Shown here: piece after piece, positions 22,601 to 35,567 of the stretch
Numbering within the stretch: position 1 is the first letter of the stretch
Layout: each line of letters begins with the position of its first letter
From: Cymodocea nodosa
Taxonomy: Eukaryota > Streptophyta > Magnoliopsida > Alismatales > Cymodoceaceae
DNA: 64,000 nt
Direction of reading: 5' to 3'
Assembly: GCA_036874045.1 (NCBI GenBank)
Contig: CM072338.1
Span: forward strand, 19,800,501 to 19,864,500
Program-made: the position numbers and the translations under genes
The notes under the pieces: generated by a model
What the model saw: only the letters and a program-made list of their open reading frames with translations
The model's database searches: none
What the model was told of the DNA's origin: nothing

Positions 22601-23373
22601 ATCTGTGTTTCTCCAGATTTGTATGTTAAACCCTCTTCAGGGATCTTTCTTTTGAACAAAAGGATTTATTGATTTTGAAAACTAGGGAAAACAAAGGTCA
22701 TAACAAGATAATAAGTCCAATATCAGGAGGAAAAACATAAAGAATGTAGCTGATGATAGGGGGATTTACAACGATAGATCTGTTTAAACCAGTATTTTAA
22801 AAAAGGGCATCTGACAAGCTTGATCTCGATATTCAATTTGATTCCTTAGTCATTTCATCTTCTATTGAGATTGTGCAGTGTGTGAGCACATGAAATTCAT
22901 TATATTTCCATTTGAAATGCTATGGGTTGCTATTTGTACTAATGAAACATTGGAAAAATAGCTTTTGATACTTTGATATTTATTTTCCATTTTGATTTTC
23001 GATCATTTTAGAAAAGCATCATGTTTTATGAAAGAAGCCTTTGATCAGTCACAAGTTACAACTTGTCCAAAAAGCAATTGATCAAAATCTTCTATTCTTT
23101 TATGAAGCCGTCAACGTCTATTCATCCAATAATTATGATGAAATGCAAGTGCTTAGTTGGCTTTTCTTCTTTGATAATCGCGTTTAGGTTCTAGGGGCGG
23201 CAACAATGGCCACCCAATCAGGAAAGCACCCAGCAGAGCTAAAAGATGACGTTACTTCTCCTGGTGGAACTACCATAACGGGAATACGGGAGTTAGAGAG
23301 AGGAGCTTTCCGAGGAACCATAATGAATGCTGTGCTCGCTGCTGCAAATCGATGCCGCGAACTTTCTTCTTGA
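19633..23373 (+). CDS. P5CR: Pyrroline-5-carboxylate reductase
   Basis: Exons: 19633-19827, 19949-19997, 20421-20512, 21199-21271, 22249-22369, 22482-22587, 23188-23373. They sum to 822 bases, or 273 residues, normal for plant P5CR. The N-terminus carries the Rossmann NADPH motif [16 protein letters not shown]. The middle has [28 protein letters not shown] and [15 protein letters not shown]. The C-terminus has [15 protein letters not shown], the P5CR family signature. The enzyme reduces pyrroline-5-carboxylate to proline, the last step of proline synthesis, and usually acts in the cytosol. The ATG at 19633 is the first in the exon and fits the usual N-terminal length. No transit peptide is obvious. 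It is divergent from ERV1 and in tandem with GLDH. Confidence 0.96.
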
Positions 23374-23642
23374 ATGGATACTTTGTTGAGTTGTTCACAC
23401 TTCAGGGTCAAAGCAAAGCATACACTTGCAGGAGTCGTCATCCAACGGTTGAAGCGAAGCAAGTTACATGGCTCCATCACAAAGAAATTTCGTTTTTTGT
23501 AGTGATTTTGTATCTGACAATGTCATGCCCCGAGATAAAAAGAAAGGTTCTATTTAAACTTTCTCACATCAAACGTAAGTCTCCATCGTGAACTACCGTC
23601 TCTCTTCTTTTTAGACCTTTGTAATATTTATCTTTTTCAATC

Positions 23643-23648
23643 AATAAA
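23643..23648 (+). terminator. Polyadenylation signal of P5CR
   Basis: AATAAA lies 270 bases after the P5CR stop codon, in an AT-rich 3' flank. It is a plausible near-upstream element, but plant poly(A) signals are loose, so this is tentative. Confidence 0.4.
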
Positions 23649-24466
23649 ACAGTATGTGCTATATGTTTATATTTCTAGCCGAAGACATGAGATGAAAAGA
23701 CAACTGAAGATGCTATGAGCTTCTGAAATCAGTGTTCGAAGTATTTCATTCAATGTGGTTGGTGCTCCTGTAGTACTGTTGTATGCTTTCCTAGCCATAC
23801 TCATCGGAATTGTGATTTGAATTAACTTTTAAATTTAGTTTTTTAAATGCATTTTTTATTCATGTATCCTTGATGATTTCAAATACCCTTCATGGTTCTC
23901 TATTATTTTTCATATTCTCTCATCTCACTGCTGCGGCTTGGTGATCACGCCAACTGTAAGAGAAATATCCACAGGCAGGTAAGAGTCTGATGTTGCATTC
24001 ATCCTTATCATTTCAATAGTCGCATGCGAGAGTTTTTCTTTTTATACATGAGTATTTGATTTGTGCTAGAAGTTTCGGACTTTTTTGAGTTCCAACCTTC
24101 GTTCACGCGTGTACATTGTTAAATTGACATTGTGATCTTGTTCTAATTTTTGAGAGATTTTGATATTAAAGTTTTCGCACAATAATACATGTCAATCCAT
24201 TTCATCCATCGACAGGGACTCCTCGACCACTTCATGCATGAGAAATATAATCATTAAACGTTAAGACCCTACTTTTACCGTCGAAAATGACTGTTGTATT
24301 AATCAAGAAGTCATGCTTATCTTCTGATCCCCTCCCTCTCCAATAAAAAGCGCGAGAGAAATAAAATAAATTCTCACTTCCGGCCATAATAATAAATTAA
24401 TTAAATTCTCACTTCTAGCCATCCGACTCTGCTGGAAGTTCATCCTGCCTAACCCCCCATCGCAAA
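23649..24466. other. Spacer between P5CR and GLDH
   Basis: AT-rich non-coding sequence. Just upstream of GLDH there is a short duplicated block, AAATTCTCACTTC followed by GGCCAT or AGCCAT, at about 24369 and 24404. No further structure was recognised. Confidence 0.5.
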
Positions 24467-27400
24467 ATGCATCTGCTACGGTCGCGCCACCACCTCAAGC
24501 GCTCTGCTCAATTCCTCCTTTCGCCCTCCAACACCATTTCTCGTCCACTCTCAATCCCTAACCACCGCCTTCTCTGCTCCCTCTCTTCCACCCCCAAGAC
24601 CACCTCCTCCGTCTCCGACTCCGACCTCCGCAAGTACGTGGGCTACACTGCCCTCCTTCTGGGCTGCGCCGCCGCCACTTACTACTCCTTCCCGCTTCCC
24701 GACAACGCCAGGCACAAGAAAGCCCAGATCTTCCGCTATGCCCCGCTCCCGGAGGACCTCCACACCGTCGGTAACTGGAGCGGAACCCATGAGGTGTCCA
24801 CCCGTGTCTTCCTCCAGCCTGAGACTGTCGAGGAGCTGGAGAAGATCGTCATGGAGGCTAGCGTCAAGAAGGCGAAGATCAGGCCTGTTGGCTCGGGGCT
24901 CTCACCCAACGGGATCGGGCTCCAGAGGGCAGGGATGGTGAATCTGGCGTTGATGGATAAGGTTCTGCATGTGGACAAGGAGAAGAAGACTGTCAGGGTT
25001 CAGGCCGGGGCGAGGGTTGCGCAGCTGGTGGATGTGCTCAAGGAGCATGGCCTTACTCTGCAGAATTTCGCCTCTATTAGGGAGCAGCAGGTTGGAGGCT
25101 TCACGCAGGTGTGGCTTTACATATGGATGACAACAATGTCTATTTCTGTTCTCATTTTTGCTTATAACCTGTCAGCGGGATCATTATTACGTGACTTTAT
25201 CTCCATCTAAATGTTGTGATTGACACCTTGCTACGGTTTCTTTGAAATCACAATTTTTTCGGCCTATAATGTTTTCTGTCATTTTGCTCACTGTGTTATC
25301 ACAATCATCGCTACGTAAGTGACTACCTTACCAATGATTTGCTTCAAGTATCCAGAAATTGTTCGTGCCCGCATAAAACAAATGCCGACTCGCTGAAAGA
25401 TGCTAGCGGTTCAGGTGTTCATTTTTATTTCCATATGATGGCTCGCTCTTCACTGGAACAAAATTTTTGTTTCAAATGTTATAAAAACAGAAAAGCAACA
25501 TTAGTATAAAACATACAGAACAATCAATTGAATAAAAATGAACATAAGATACCACCTTAATATCAGTTTAATAAGAGTGTGCGTGCCCTTTTTTGCACCC
25601 AAGGAATCCATTATCTGAGTTGAAGTCAGATACTCTGTTCATATTTCATAGGTAAGAATAAATGAATTAAACTCATGTATCTTCAGGTTGGTGCCCATGG
25701 CACTGGTGCAAATTTGCCTCCCGTTGATGAACAGGTTATCAGCATGAAACTAGTTACCCCATCTAAGGGAACAATAGAGGTTTCAAAAGAGAAAGATCCT
25801 GAGTTGTTCTATTTGGCTCGTTGTGGTCTTGGAGGCCTTGGAGTTGTTGCCGAAGTTACCTTACAATGTGTTGACAGGCATGAGCTTGTGGAGCATACGT
25901 TTGTGACAAATATCGAGGAAATCAGGAAAAATCACAAGTAATACCATTGACTGCAATTTAATTAACCTTAATAACGGAAGCATTTTGTATCTTTTTGCGT
26001 ACTGTGTTTACAAGACAAAGAATATAGTCATATACCACATTTCTTTCTTTTATACAGGAAATGGTTGTCAGAAAATAAGCACATAAAGTACTTGTGGATT
26101 CCTTACACAGACTCAGTTATTGTTGTGAAGTGCAATCCTCTTTCAAAGTGGAAAGGTCCACCAAAATTCAAACCAAAATATGACAAGGATGAATCACTAA
26201 AGCATGTCCGTGATCTATACTGTGACTCACTTCTGAAATATAGGTAAGGAACTTCAATGATGTCAATTACATCATTCATGCTACATTGATGAAAGAGACA
26301 AAAGAAATACTGGTGCTTAACAGATGTATGTTGAGCTTGTATGTCTATTATGGAAAATAATAGATTTTTATGTTGCTTAATTCCTACATATGGCATATGT
26401 TTTTGTTATTCTGGTGATTCGGAAATTCAATCAAAATATGAGACTTCTTTGCATCATTATATGTTTTCTAGACTAGGTGCTTAGATGACATTTTCTTTTG
26501 AATGAATAATAAACTCATCAGATGGTTGAATTGGTCTCTTGATTGGATCTATATTTTTTGTAATGCAGTAAGTCAGTAACTGCTTATACTAGTGGATATA
26601 ATAGCAACTCGGCAGTTGATTTGGCTGGACTTACTGGGTTTGATGTTGAATTTGTAGCTTTATTACTTTTTTGCTAATTTTATTTATATTTTCAAGTAGT
26701 TAGATGTTGTTACTGAAAAGAGTATTTGTGTGTGTGCCAAGCTTGTTGCTAATTGATTTATCACTGATTTTAATTTGATAAACATATGTATAAAAATACA
26801 AATATTAGAATGTATTTGCTTGCCTTCTTTTATTGATTTGTTTCGGATCATTATTTATGAATTCCATGTTATTGGTAAGAATCTGATTTTCTTAAATGTA
26901 AATCCAAGATATGCTAGTTAAAAGCTTCCTTTAGTTGGTTTACAATACCTAAATGACCATATTTTAACAATTTGCCCTTGTAATATTGGAGAAGAAAATG
27001 AGATGAATCAAGGGTAATGAATGAATAGTTTACAACCACTAAATGGTCGTTTGTCCTTGGATATTCCAATCTGCAAATTTCTTCTTCATGCTAATATTCT
27101 GAACTTTTGCTTTTATTGGACCAGATGTCTATTCCTTTTGCTTTTGTCAAACATATACCTAGATTTTGTGGTTTATCTGCTTGCTTGCATCATGTGAAGG
27201 GCAACAATTTATATTGCACTTTTATTAAAGAAATTGAATTTCTTACCATTTTAGCTAGCTAATACATTAATAGATATTTGCAGAACTCAATTAGGTAGTG
27301 ATGAGCCAGATGCTAATGAACTTTCCTTCACTGAGCTGAGAGATAGGCTTCTTGCAATTGATCCTCTCAACAAGGAACATGTTATTAAAATAAATCAAGC

Positions 27401-30400
27401 TGAAGCTGAATTCTGGAAGAAATCTGAGGGATATAGAGTTGGCTGGAGTGATGAAATTCTGGGTTTTGATTGTGGTGGTCAGCAGTGGGTTTCTGAAAAC
27501 TGTTTTCCAGCTGGGACTCTTGCAAATCCTAACATGAAAGATATAGACTACTTGGTAGAACTCAAGCAGCTCATAGAGAGTGAAGGGGTTCCAGCACCTG
27601 CTCCTATTGAGCAACGATGGACTGCTTGCAGTAAGAGCCTTATGAGCCCAGCTTCTAGTTCCAAGGAGAATGACATCTTCTCATGGGTAATTTCAATTTA
27701 CTAGGTCTGGTATTGCTGGTTATGCCCACATGTTTGTCACTTTTTTTTTGCTTTTCAGCACTGACTTGATAAGATTGACCATTTGTACAGTCTAGACTTT
27801 CTGTCTTAGATTTACTAACAACATATCCCAGAAACCATTCATAAGGAAGAATCCCATGCCTGCAATTAAAAGAGATTTTATTTTAATTGTGGCGGTTAGG
27901 ATATAATTAGGCCCTCCCAATGTGTCACCTTGGTGGTAGTCTTGCATATTATGTGTCACTTTCAAGTTTCAATTAGTTGAATGTTTAATACATTTATCTA
28001 TCAAAAACATCTTTTTGTCTTTTGTTTATCATATTATCTCTTTGGACAAAAACTTATAATATGGAACTTTAATTGCCATATCCACATATATTTTTAATAT
28101 TAAGGGCTTTGTAATTTTTTCTACTCGTTATAAGAAAAAACCAGCTTAGGTGATTTGGTTATATTCTTAAGATACTAAAGGATGTACTAGGTAGAAAAGG
28201 AGAATTAAGTAGGATAGAAGAAACTAAAAGAAGAAGACTTAAATCAACTTGATTAGGAATTGCAAGAAAAGATTTAAATTTATGTAATTAACTGAAGATT
28301 TAACCACAGATTGAATCTTTGGGGAAAAAAAAAAGAATCCACGTAACCGATCCCATAGTGGGATTATGATACGAGTTGTATTTTCATGTAATGTTTTCTA
28401 GAGTTTAAAAGTCTAAGCTTATTGAAATTACAATACTGGTTTATTGTGGCCCTGCAATGACACAAATAGTAGGCATCAAAGACTTAAGGACGGATTATTC
28501 TCTACTACATTTTGCCTTGTTAGCAACCCAATGGTAAGATTGTTGAGCTGTAGTTTTTGATAAGCTCAACGAGGGATAGAATATCCCTTAATTGATACCT
28601 CTCTCTTGGTCATCAAAGTTGTCAAAATTTTCTTCTGTATTGTCGTATATTTCTCTATAATTAATACTTCGTAAATAACCTTAACTGCCCACTAAGATCA
28701 GCCTATAACAAGTGGCTTGTTGTGCTTTTCTAGAATCTACTTGACAGCCTTTTTCTTTCCCATCTCGTAGGTAGGAGTTATCATGTACCTGCCTACAATG
28801 GATCCCCGACAGAGGAAGGATATTACAAAAGATTTTTTCAATTACAGACATTTGACACAGACCAAGTTGTGGGGTAAATATGCTGCTTTTGAACATTGGG
28901 CTAAAATTGAGGTAATTGCTTTTGAACATTATGGTTAGCAGTTTTCTGTTGTTCGAAGGTTTTCTTCATTCATAGAAATGACACTGTAAGTGATGTGCTG
29001 AGTGGCACTTTGATGTCAACTAGGAAACCTGTGTAGTTGTTTGTTTTCTACTAGTTAAATGTACTACATGTGATTTTAAAATTAATTTTGAAAATATAAA
29101 TTAATAAATTTGTGATCGAATTACAAGAAGAATTAGAAAAATGATACTTAGATTAAGAACATGTTTGGAAGTACTCATGTAGCTTAAACTTTTCTGTAAA
29201 GTTAGCCTATAAAAATAAGCTAATTTATTAATGTCCTAAAAGACTTGCTTGGTCATAGTATTGTAGCTTTAAAGACTTATAGAGTTTGTAAAGGACAATA
29301 TTACTCCTCAACTCATAAGATGAAATATAATGTTTTATATTACGAATGTTATGATGTTTGAGATGGTGGAGTGGAGATATTAATAATGAGACATCTAGTT
29401 AAAGATTTCACCATCACAATCGTCATCATCGTCATTATTATTACATGTTATTTAGCATTATTATTAACATCATTAATATCACCACTATCAATATTGGATT
29501 TGTAGTTTCTTATTGATATTTTTTGTAGTAAGTTGATTTATTGACAACATACAATCGAAAGTAGGAGACAACTAGAAGTTTTTTACATAAGCTAGTGGGA
29601 GATGGTTATCAGAAAAGCACTCCTTTGAACTATTAAGTTGGGTGAGTGCTTTGTCATTAAGCAGGATATACTAGATGTGTCTAGAAGCATTTAAAAAGCA
29701 GGATAAACTAGATGTGTTTAGAACCATTTATCCGTGATAAGAAAATATTTTTAAAAGCTTAAATAAATAGTTTCAACTTCCTAATACATAAAAAGATCAC
29801 AACATCCTTTTCCTTTGTCTTTAGTAGGATTAATGCTAGTGGTAAAATGGATGTTTCCATAAGAAGGTTGGCCCATGAGATTGGGAGTCCCTTTATATAA
29901 TAGATAGGGAAATGTTATCTACGAATTTTGGGAACAAATTACGGATACGAGATAGATACCGTCCCATGAAGGCATCAACCATCCGTAGTGGTAATGCTTT
30001 TTCTTTTTTTGGCAAATGAAACGGTAACAGTTTTCAGTAACGCAGAATGCTGCCCGATGCATCATTATATTGGTTAAATCTTGGATATTGCCTACAGTGT
30101 TCGGTAGCTGCTACCATTGCGTATCTCTTTTCGGTTTGAAATTGTTAATGATTTGTTGGCATTTCTGATGGAGAGTGTAGAACCCCACAATCTTTACGGC
30201 CTTGGCAAATTGAATCAGTTTTTGCTCTTGCATATATTAGCTAAAAATTGACCACTGCACTCTATAGTTTTTATTTTCATGTGGTTAATTGATTTGTCGG
30301 AAGAAGTGCTGGAAGTCGGTTGCATTTCACTCCCGTAACATTCGCTGGTCATGCAGGTTCCTAAAGATAAAGAAGAGCTTGCTGCACTCCAAGCTAGAAT

Positions 30401-30515
30401 ACAGAAACGTTTTCCGGTGAATACTTACAACAAGGCGAGGAAAGAGTTGGATCCGAATGGGATTCTTTCGAATAGCATGATAGACAAGCTGTTTCCATTG
30501 CCTGAAAGCGTTTGA
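24467..30515 (+). CDS. GLDH: L-galactono-1,4-lactone dehydrogenase, mitochondrial
   Basis: Exons: 24467-25108, 25687-25937, 26058-26243, 27284-27686, 28771-28911, 30357-30515. They give 593 residues, close to known plant GLDH (about 600). An Arg/Ser-rich mitochondrial presequence is followed by a membrane-like segment (YVGYTALLLGCAAATYYSF, residues 57-75). The FAD-binding domain contains VGSGLSPNGIGL and NFASIREQQVGG. VGAHGTGANLPP and CGLGGLGVVAEVTLQ are GLDH-typical. The C-terminal domain ends with the aldonolactone oxidoreductase HWAK motif (about residues 536-539). The enzyme oxidises L-galactonolactone to ascorbate on the inner mitochondrial membrane, passing electrons to cytochrome c, and also assists complex I assembly (known for the family). 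The first exon is GC-rich, the rest AT-rich. Confidence 0.96.
29661..29738 (+). repeat. Tandem duplication of about 38 bp in GLDH intron 5
   Basis: Two adjacent copies of AAGCAGGATA(T/A)ACTAGATGTGT followed by a TAGAA(G/C)CATTTA-like end differ at only a few positions. It is intronic and has no coding role. Confidence 0.6.
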
Positions 30516-31418
30516 AGGGTTCTCACTTGTTTCCATTCTATGCACATACCATATTCTTCCAGCACTTACATTCTACATGTTATCTAGTTCTTGGTCTTGT
30601 GGGCAAATTGCTTGAAGTGGAGAAAGAACGCTTATGTGAATGAATATACAGGAATTTACATAACCATTTTTTTTCCAAGTCTTGGATTTTGCGAGAACAG
30701 CATCAAACGAATATAATGCCGGCGTTAAGTTAACAGGGAGAAGGGCGAGGGCGTAACATGTGGTGGGAGGAGGGGATTATTCTGATGACGCCGGTGATGG
30801 TCGGCGTCGTGGTATGGGGCTGCAGGAGGAAGAGTAGCAGGAGGCGGATGAGGTGCAAGACCAGAGGACCTATGGAAGTTTTTGATAATGAAAGGACTGG
30901 AAAAGATCCGCATCATTCCATTTTCCGGTGTAAACTGTCAAACAATCGTATTTTTGATAATGGAAAATAAAAGATTACAAAATCAAGATATGAAAATAAT
31001 CCTAAAAAATGTTCCTGGTAATATTTAATCTTTTTAATTATTTATTTAATTGAGGGTACAATATGTCATGTATTAAAGTTTACTCATTTTATTGTTGTTT
31101 TTTAATTTTAAAATCAATAGTTGGAATTTTACAAAAATTGATGAATTTTAATGTTAAGAAATAATATCTATTAATTAAAATAAAATTGGATGATGTATTT
31201 ATAATTAAAGATAAAATAGTTTTCTGGGGAATGTAAATGCAACAAGGGTATCATCGTCATTTCATTTCGTTTGAATTCGTTCTCCTGCGATTTCTCTTCC
31301 ACCCCAACCCGCCCCCCTGCTCGCTCGTCCACCGCCGGGTGCCCTAGTACCAATTTACCGTCCGTGCAGTGTGCCAAAGCTTTGTCCTTCGTTCACCGAC
31401 CGATCTTTGGCCATCTCG
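30516..31418. other. Spacer between GLDH and MUS81
   Basis: It begins with the GLDH 3' flank. A locally GC-rich patch at about 30720-30880 is followed by AT-rich sequence up to 31250. The last 150 bases become C/T- and GC-rich, consistent with the MUS81 5' UTR. No homologous coding segment was recognised. Confidence 0.5.
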
Positions 31419-34400
31419 ATGGCGACAGCTCGTCCCGTCAAATGCAGCGAGAACGAGGAACTCGTCTCCTACTTCCTTTCCAAAAGGCAGGAGATTGCGG
31501 AGAGCAACGGGCTCTCGGAAAATATCGACTTGACGCTCTCCATGGCCTACCGCGGCATTGCTGACTGCAAAACTCCCGTCAGAACCATCAAGGGACTCTC
31601 ACGGATCAAGTGAACATCCTCTCTTCTTGTTTAATTTCAAACAGGTACCTGAATTTGGGCTTCAGTTATTTGGGGTTTGGTTTTGCATTTAGGGGCGTGG
31701 GAAAATGGATTCTAAGACTCATGCAGGGGTTCTTTCCCAACGATACAGATAAGACTCGAGCAGAAGCTCCAAATGGTACCATTTTTTCCAGTTCTTGGAA
31801 TTTGGTTTGAAAATTATGATTTTTTAAGAGGCTTGTTGTTCAAAATAGGGAAGAAAACTAAGGGACCCAAACGTTATGTTCCACAAAAGAATTCTGTGGC
31901 GTACGCATTGTTAATTACCCTGTATAGGTAAAGATGCTCTCAATTCTCTTGAAATGTGGAAAAATTTATGACGAGATATTGTTGTTGGTTTTGCAGAGAG
32001 ATGTCAAGGGGGAAGGTTTCTATGATGAAACAGGAACTCATTGATGCAGCTGATGGAAGTGGGCTTTCTCGGACATCGATTGCGTGAGCAATTTTAAAGG
32101 ACTTCACATCACATTGTTGCTCTTTTTGAGTTGGTAACATCATTGCAAATAGCAATGATTTGTTCTTCTCTACCCTCTTCTCAACAGGCGTGAGAAGGGG
32201 ATAGGAAAACCTGGATATTCACAAAAGGATTGGTATACTGGCTGGAGTTGCATGAAAGGATTGATTGCAAAAGGGCTTGTTGCAAAATCTAGTTGTCCTG
32301 CAAAGTACATAGTACACATTATTATCCCCTATCTGGTTTTTCCGTTTTGGTTGCAAGTTACATATTTATGAATTTTGTATATTCCCTGGTGTATAGTATA
32401 TATATTCAACTTTGCAGCCTGGTTTCATAATAAATAAGATATTTATGAATTGCCTGTGTACTTTCTTTTGAAGGTACATGCTAACTGATGAAGGGAAGGA
32501 AGTTGCACGTGACTGCTTAGTAAGATCTGGGATGGTTGATCCCACTGCGCCCGTATCTAGCAGAAATGAATCAAATGGTCCTGCACATGCATCAGCCTCA
32601 GATAATTTTAATGATGGTTTCAGTCAAAGAAGTGCATTACCATTTTCCAATGCGAACCAATCAAGGGGTTGTCTGGTCGAGCCCTTTGGGCAGGTTGCTT
32701 TTGCAATTCATTGTATGCAATTTATGCACATGGAAACATGATATATATACCCCGTGGCACATGAATGAGAAAAAAAAGCAACTATCGAAAAACTATAATG
32801 TTCTACATATATACAAGGGAGAAGAACGTAGGATAGTTGAAATGTAACAAAGATGAACATATTCTAAATTAAAAAAATCATTTCTCTATTTAGGTCCATA
32901 TTAGAAACTATTTGTTCATTCTGTATTCACGTAGGAGGTCGGAATGGCTATATTAACATTTATCAAATTTTCCAGAATGTCAAAAACAATCATCCTGATT
33001 CTTCTGAGTCTGTTGAATTTGCTGATGAAGATTATACTGTGAAGTCACCTGCAAGTGTATCCTCAGATTCAGGTGTACTATTCTATTACTTTGTATAAAA
33101 ACAGAATTGTATACATTCAATGATCATAATTTACATTTATAACATAGTTTTGATTCCATTCCTCAATTGTTGCCAATAAAGGGAGGAAGGAGATGAATTC
33201 AAATTCTGATGAACGTACTTTGTTAACATTCTTTGGTTTCTGCTGATTCAGGTTCCAGGATCGTGCAGCCTTGCGCATCATCTGTATGCATATCTTGTCC
33301 ATCTGTGATATAAAACTCGTAATTTTTTTTATTGTGATGCTCAAAAGTACCATAATTATAATAATATGATGATAGTAATTCACCATATCTTCTTCAAAAA
33401 ATAATATGATAACAATAAAGATTTTAATACAGCAGGGTCATTATTTTTTATTTGTATGAGATTTAATTTTAATGCTCACTAACCTATGTTTTCTCTTTCA
33501 CTAACAAGCCATGACTCAAGAAATATCTCCCCAAATGCTTCTACAATAAGAAAGAATTGCTAGGATCTTTAATGACCCCTAATTAGATCACCTATAGGCT
33601 AAGTAATAGGTTACTTGCAGATCACATAATTCTCCTATCACAGTTATTAAGGCACCAAGGTGCCCAGATGGTAGTCTTGGACACTTTGAGCGTCTAAGCA
33701 CCTAGGCACCCATATTTATATATTTTTTATATTAAGATATATTTATATATGCATATAGTTATTTATATATTTTTATGTATATTAATAATTAAAAATATGT
33801 GCATAAATAGTGTAAACTAACTTATAAAAATGTGTAAACAAGAAACACAACAACATGATGTTTAAAAGTTGCAACTTATTGGTTAACTTGTGATAAACGT
33901 GAATAGACAATAACAAAATATGATATGCAAAGCTAAATGATTCTAAAATAAAAAATATTTGTTAGAAAACACTAAAAAAACCCTTACATAAGTATTAGAT
34001 ATTTCTTAGATCACTAATCAGATCTAACAAAGATCCAGTTAAATTCTACAAGTCGTTGGGTGTACCTGGTTGACACCCAGAAAATGCCTAGGTGCCTAGC
34101 CAGTCGCCTTAACAACTCTACCATATATAGGATGAAGATTGTTTCCTTTCTCAACAGCAATAATATTATTTCGTTTGCTGCTTCTTGAAAAGAGTAAAAC
34201 ATTCCAAGTAAAAAAATTCAAATGTCTTGTTAGACCCACACCCACTTGATGATCTAATAGCACATTAACAAACTACTTCCCATGGCTTTCTAAAACATAA
34301 AAACCTCACAGGAAAATCTTTATGGTACTTTCCTTTAATTTGAATCTTATGCAAAGGAAAAATTAACAACCCTCATATTAGAAGTCACCATTATTACAAT

Positions 34401-35527
34401 CATCACTATTCATATCATATTATTATAATTATAATATTTTTTAAGAATCACAATAAAAAGAATATAAGGTATTGCAAGTGCTAGTTTTTTTGAATTACTG
34501 AATTAGTAGGAATGGTTAAGATGCATAGAAGTAGTTCATAATAAAGCCTTTTGGAAGCTTGCAGATGCAATATCCTATTTGTTCGTGCACAGGATCATCC
34601 AGATGGGATGCCATTGTCGGGTGCTGGTGATCTAGATGTTGGTACCAGATCTCTAGCTATGCCTCCACACATACATGGAGAGAATTTTGAGGACATATAT
34701 GATGTTGTTTTGATATTGGATGATCGGGAGAATTTTGGGTTTGTTATATTTTTATCTCATCTTTATGTGCATTATTCTGTTAACATTGTTAAGTTGCCAA
34801 TATTGTGTTTGAACTTTCTCTTATTTTGATGTGTCATAGCATATCACACAATCCTTGACTTTACCTTGCAGGATCAGCTGTAGAAAAATGGTCGAAAATA
34901 TAAAGTCACAGTTCAATATTCAAGTAGAGGTAGAGTATCCTAGAAGTCTTTTCCCTAATTTAGGGCATTTCCAGAACACGTGAATATGTCTTTTAAACCT
35001 TTTTCTTCATGTTTGGAAGCATCACTGTTTTATGTGCTAAATGATAGTGAAAAAGCCTGTCTTTACGAACAGTTTTTTCTCTCTCCTCTTCTCATATTAA
35101 TATAAAGGATTTACTAGTTTCATGGTTAGTTTATCATGTTCAATCAGTCATACATTGCATTTGAATTTGAAAGGAAAACTACTTCCTTTTCAGGATAAAC
35201 TAATACTGAAGACAACTTCTAGGTATACAATGAACAATAGAACATTTATTCAAGAAGTATAAAACACGAGGGCCTATTCTTTTTATCCATTTATTTGTCC
35301 TGTGATCAAACATTTCATCCAGTAAGATTTCTTCATGGTTAGGATGCTTGTGAGGAAGTAAGTCCCAATGTTTGATTCAAAAGAAACATTTTTTGATGAT
35401 TTTGAGACATGTGAATCCTTTAATTCAAATGTGAGTTTCTTGTATCAAATTGATGGTATCAGTAAAAAATTTAGCAGCCATCAGAATTGGTTATATAACT
35501 CATTTGAGGATTTTTTTACTCTTTGAT

Positions 35528-35567
<40 letters not shown>

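Noticed and set aside
30720-30970. GC-rich patch with a 70-codon + frame having a hydrophobic segment followed by Arg/Lys
   Set aside because: No homologue recognised, no splice partners, and a Pro/His-rich frame of similar length exists on the other strand, so composition explains it.
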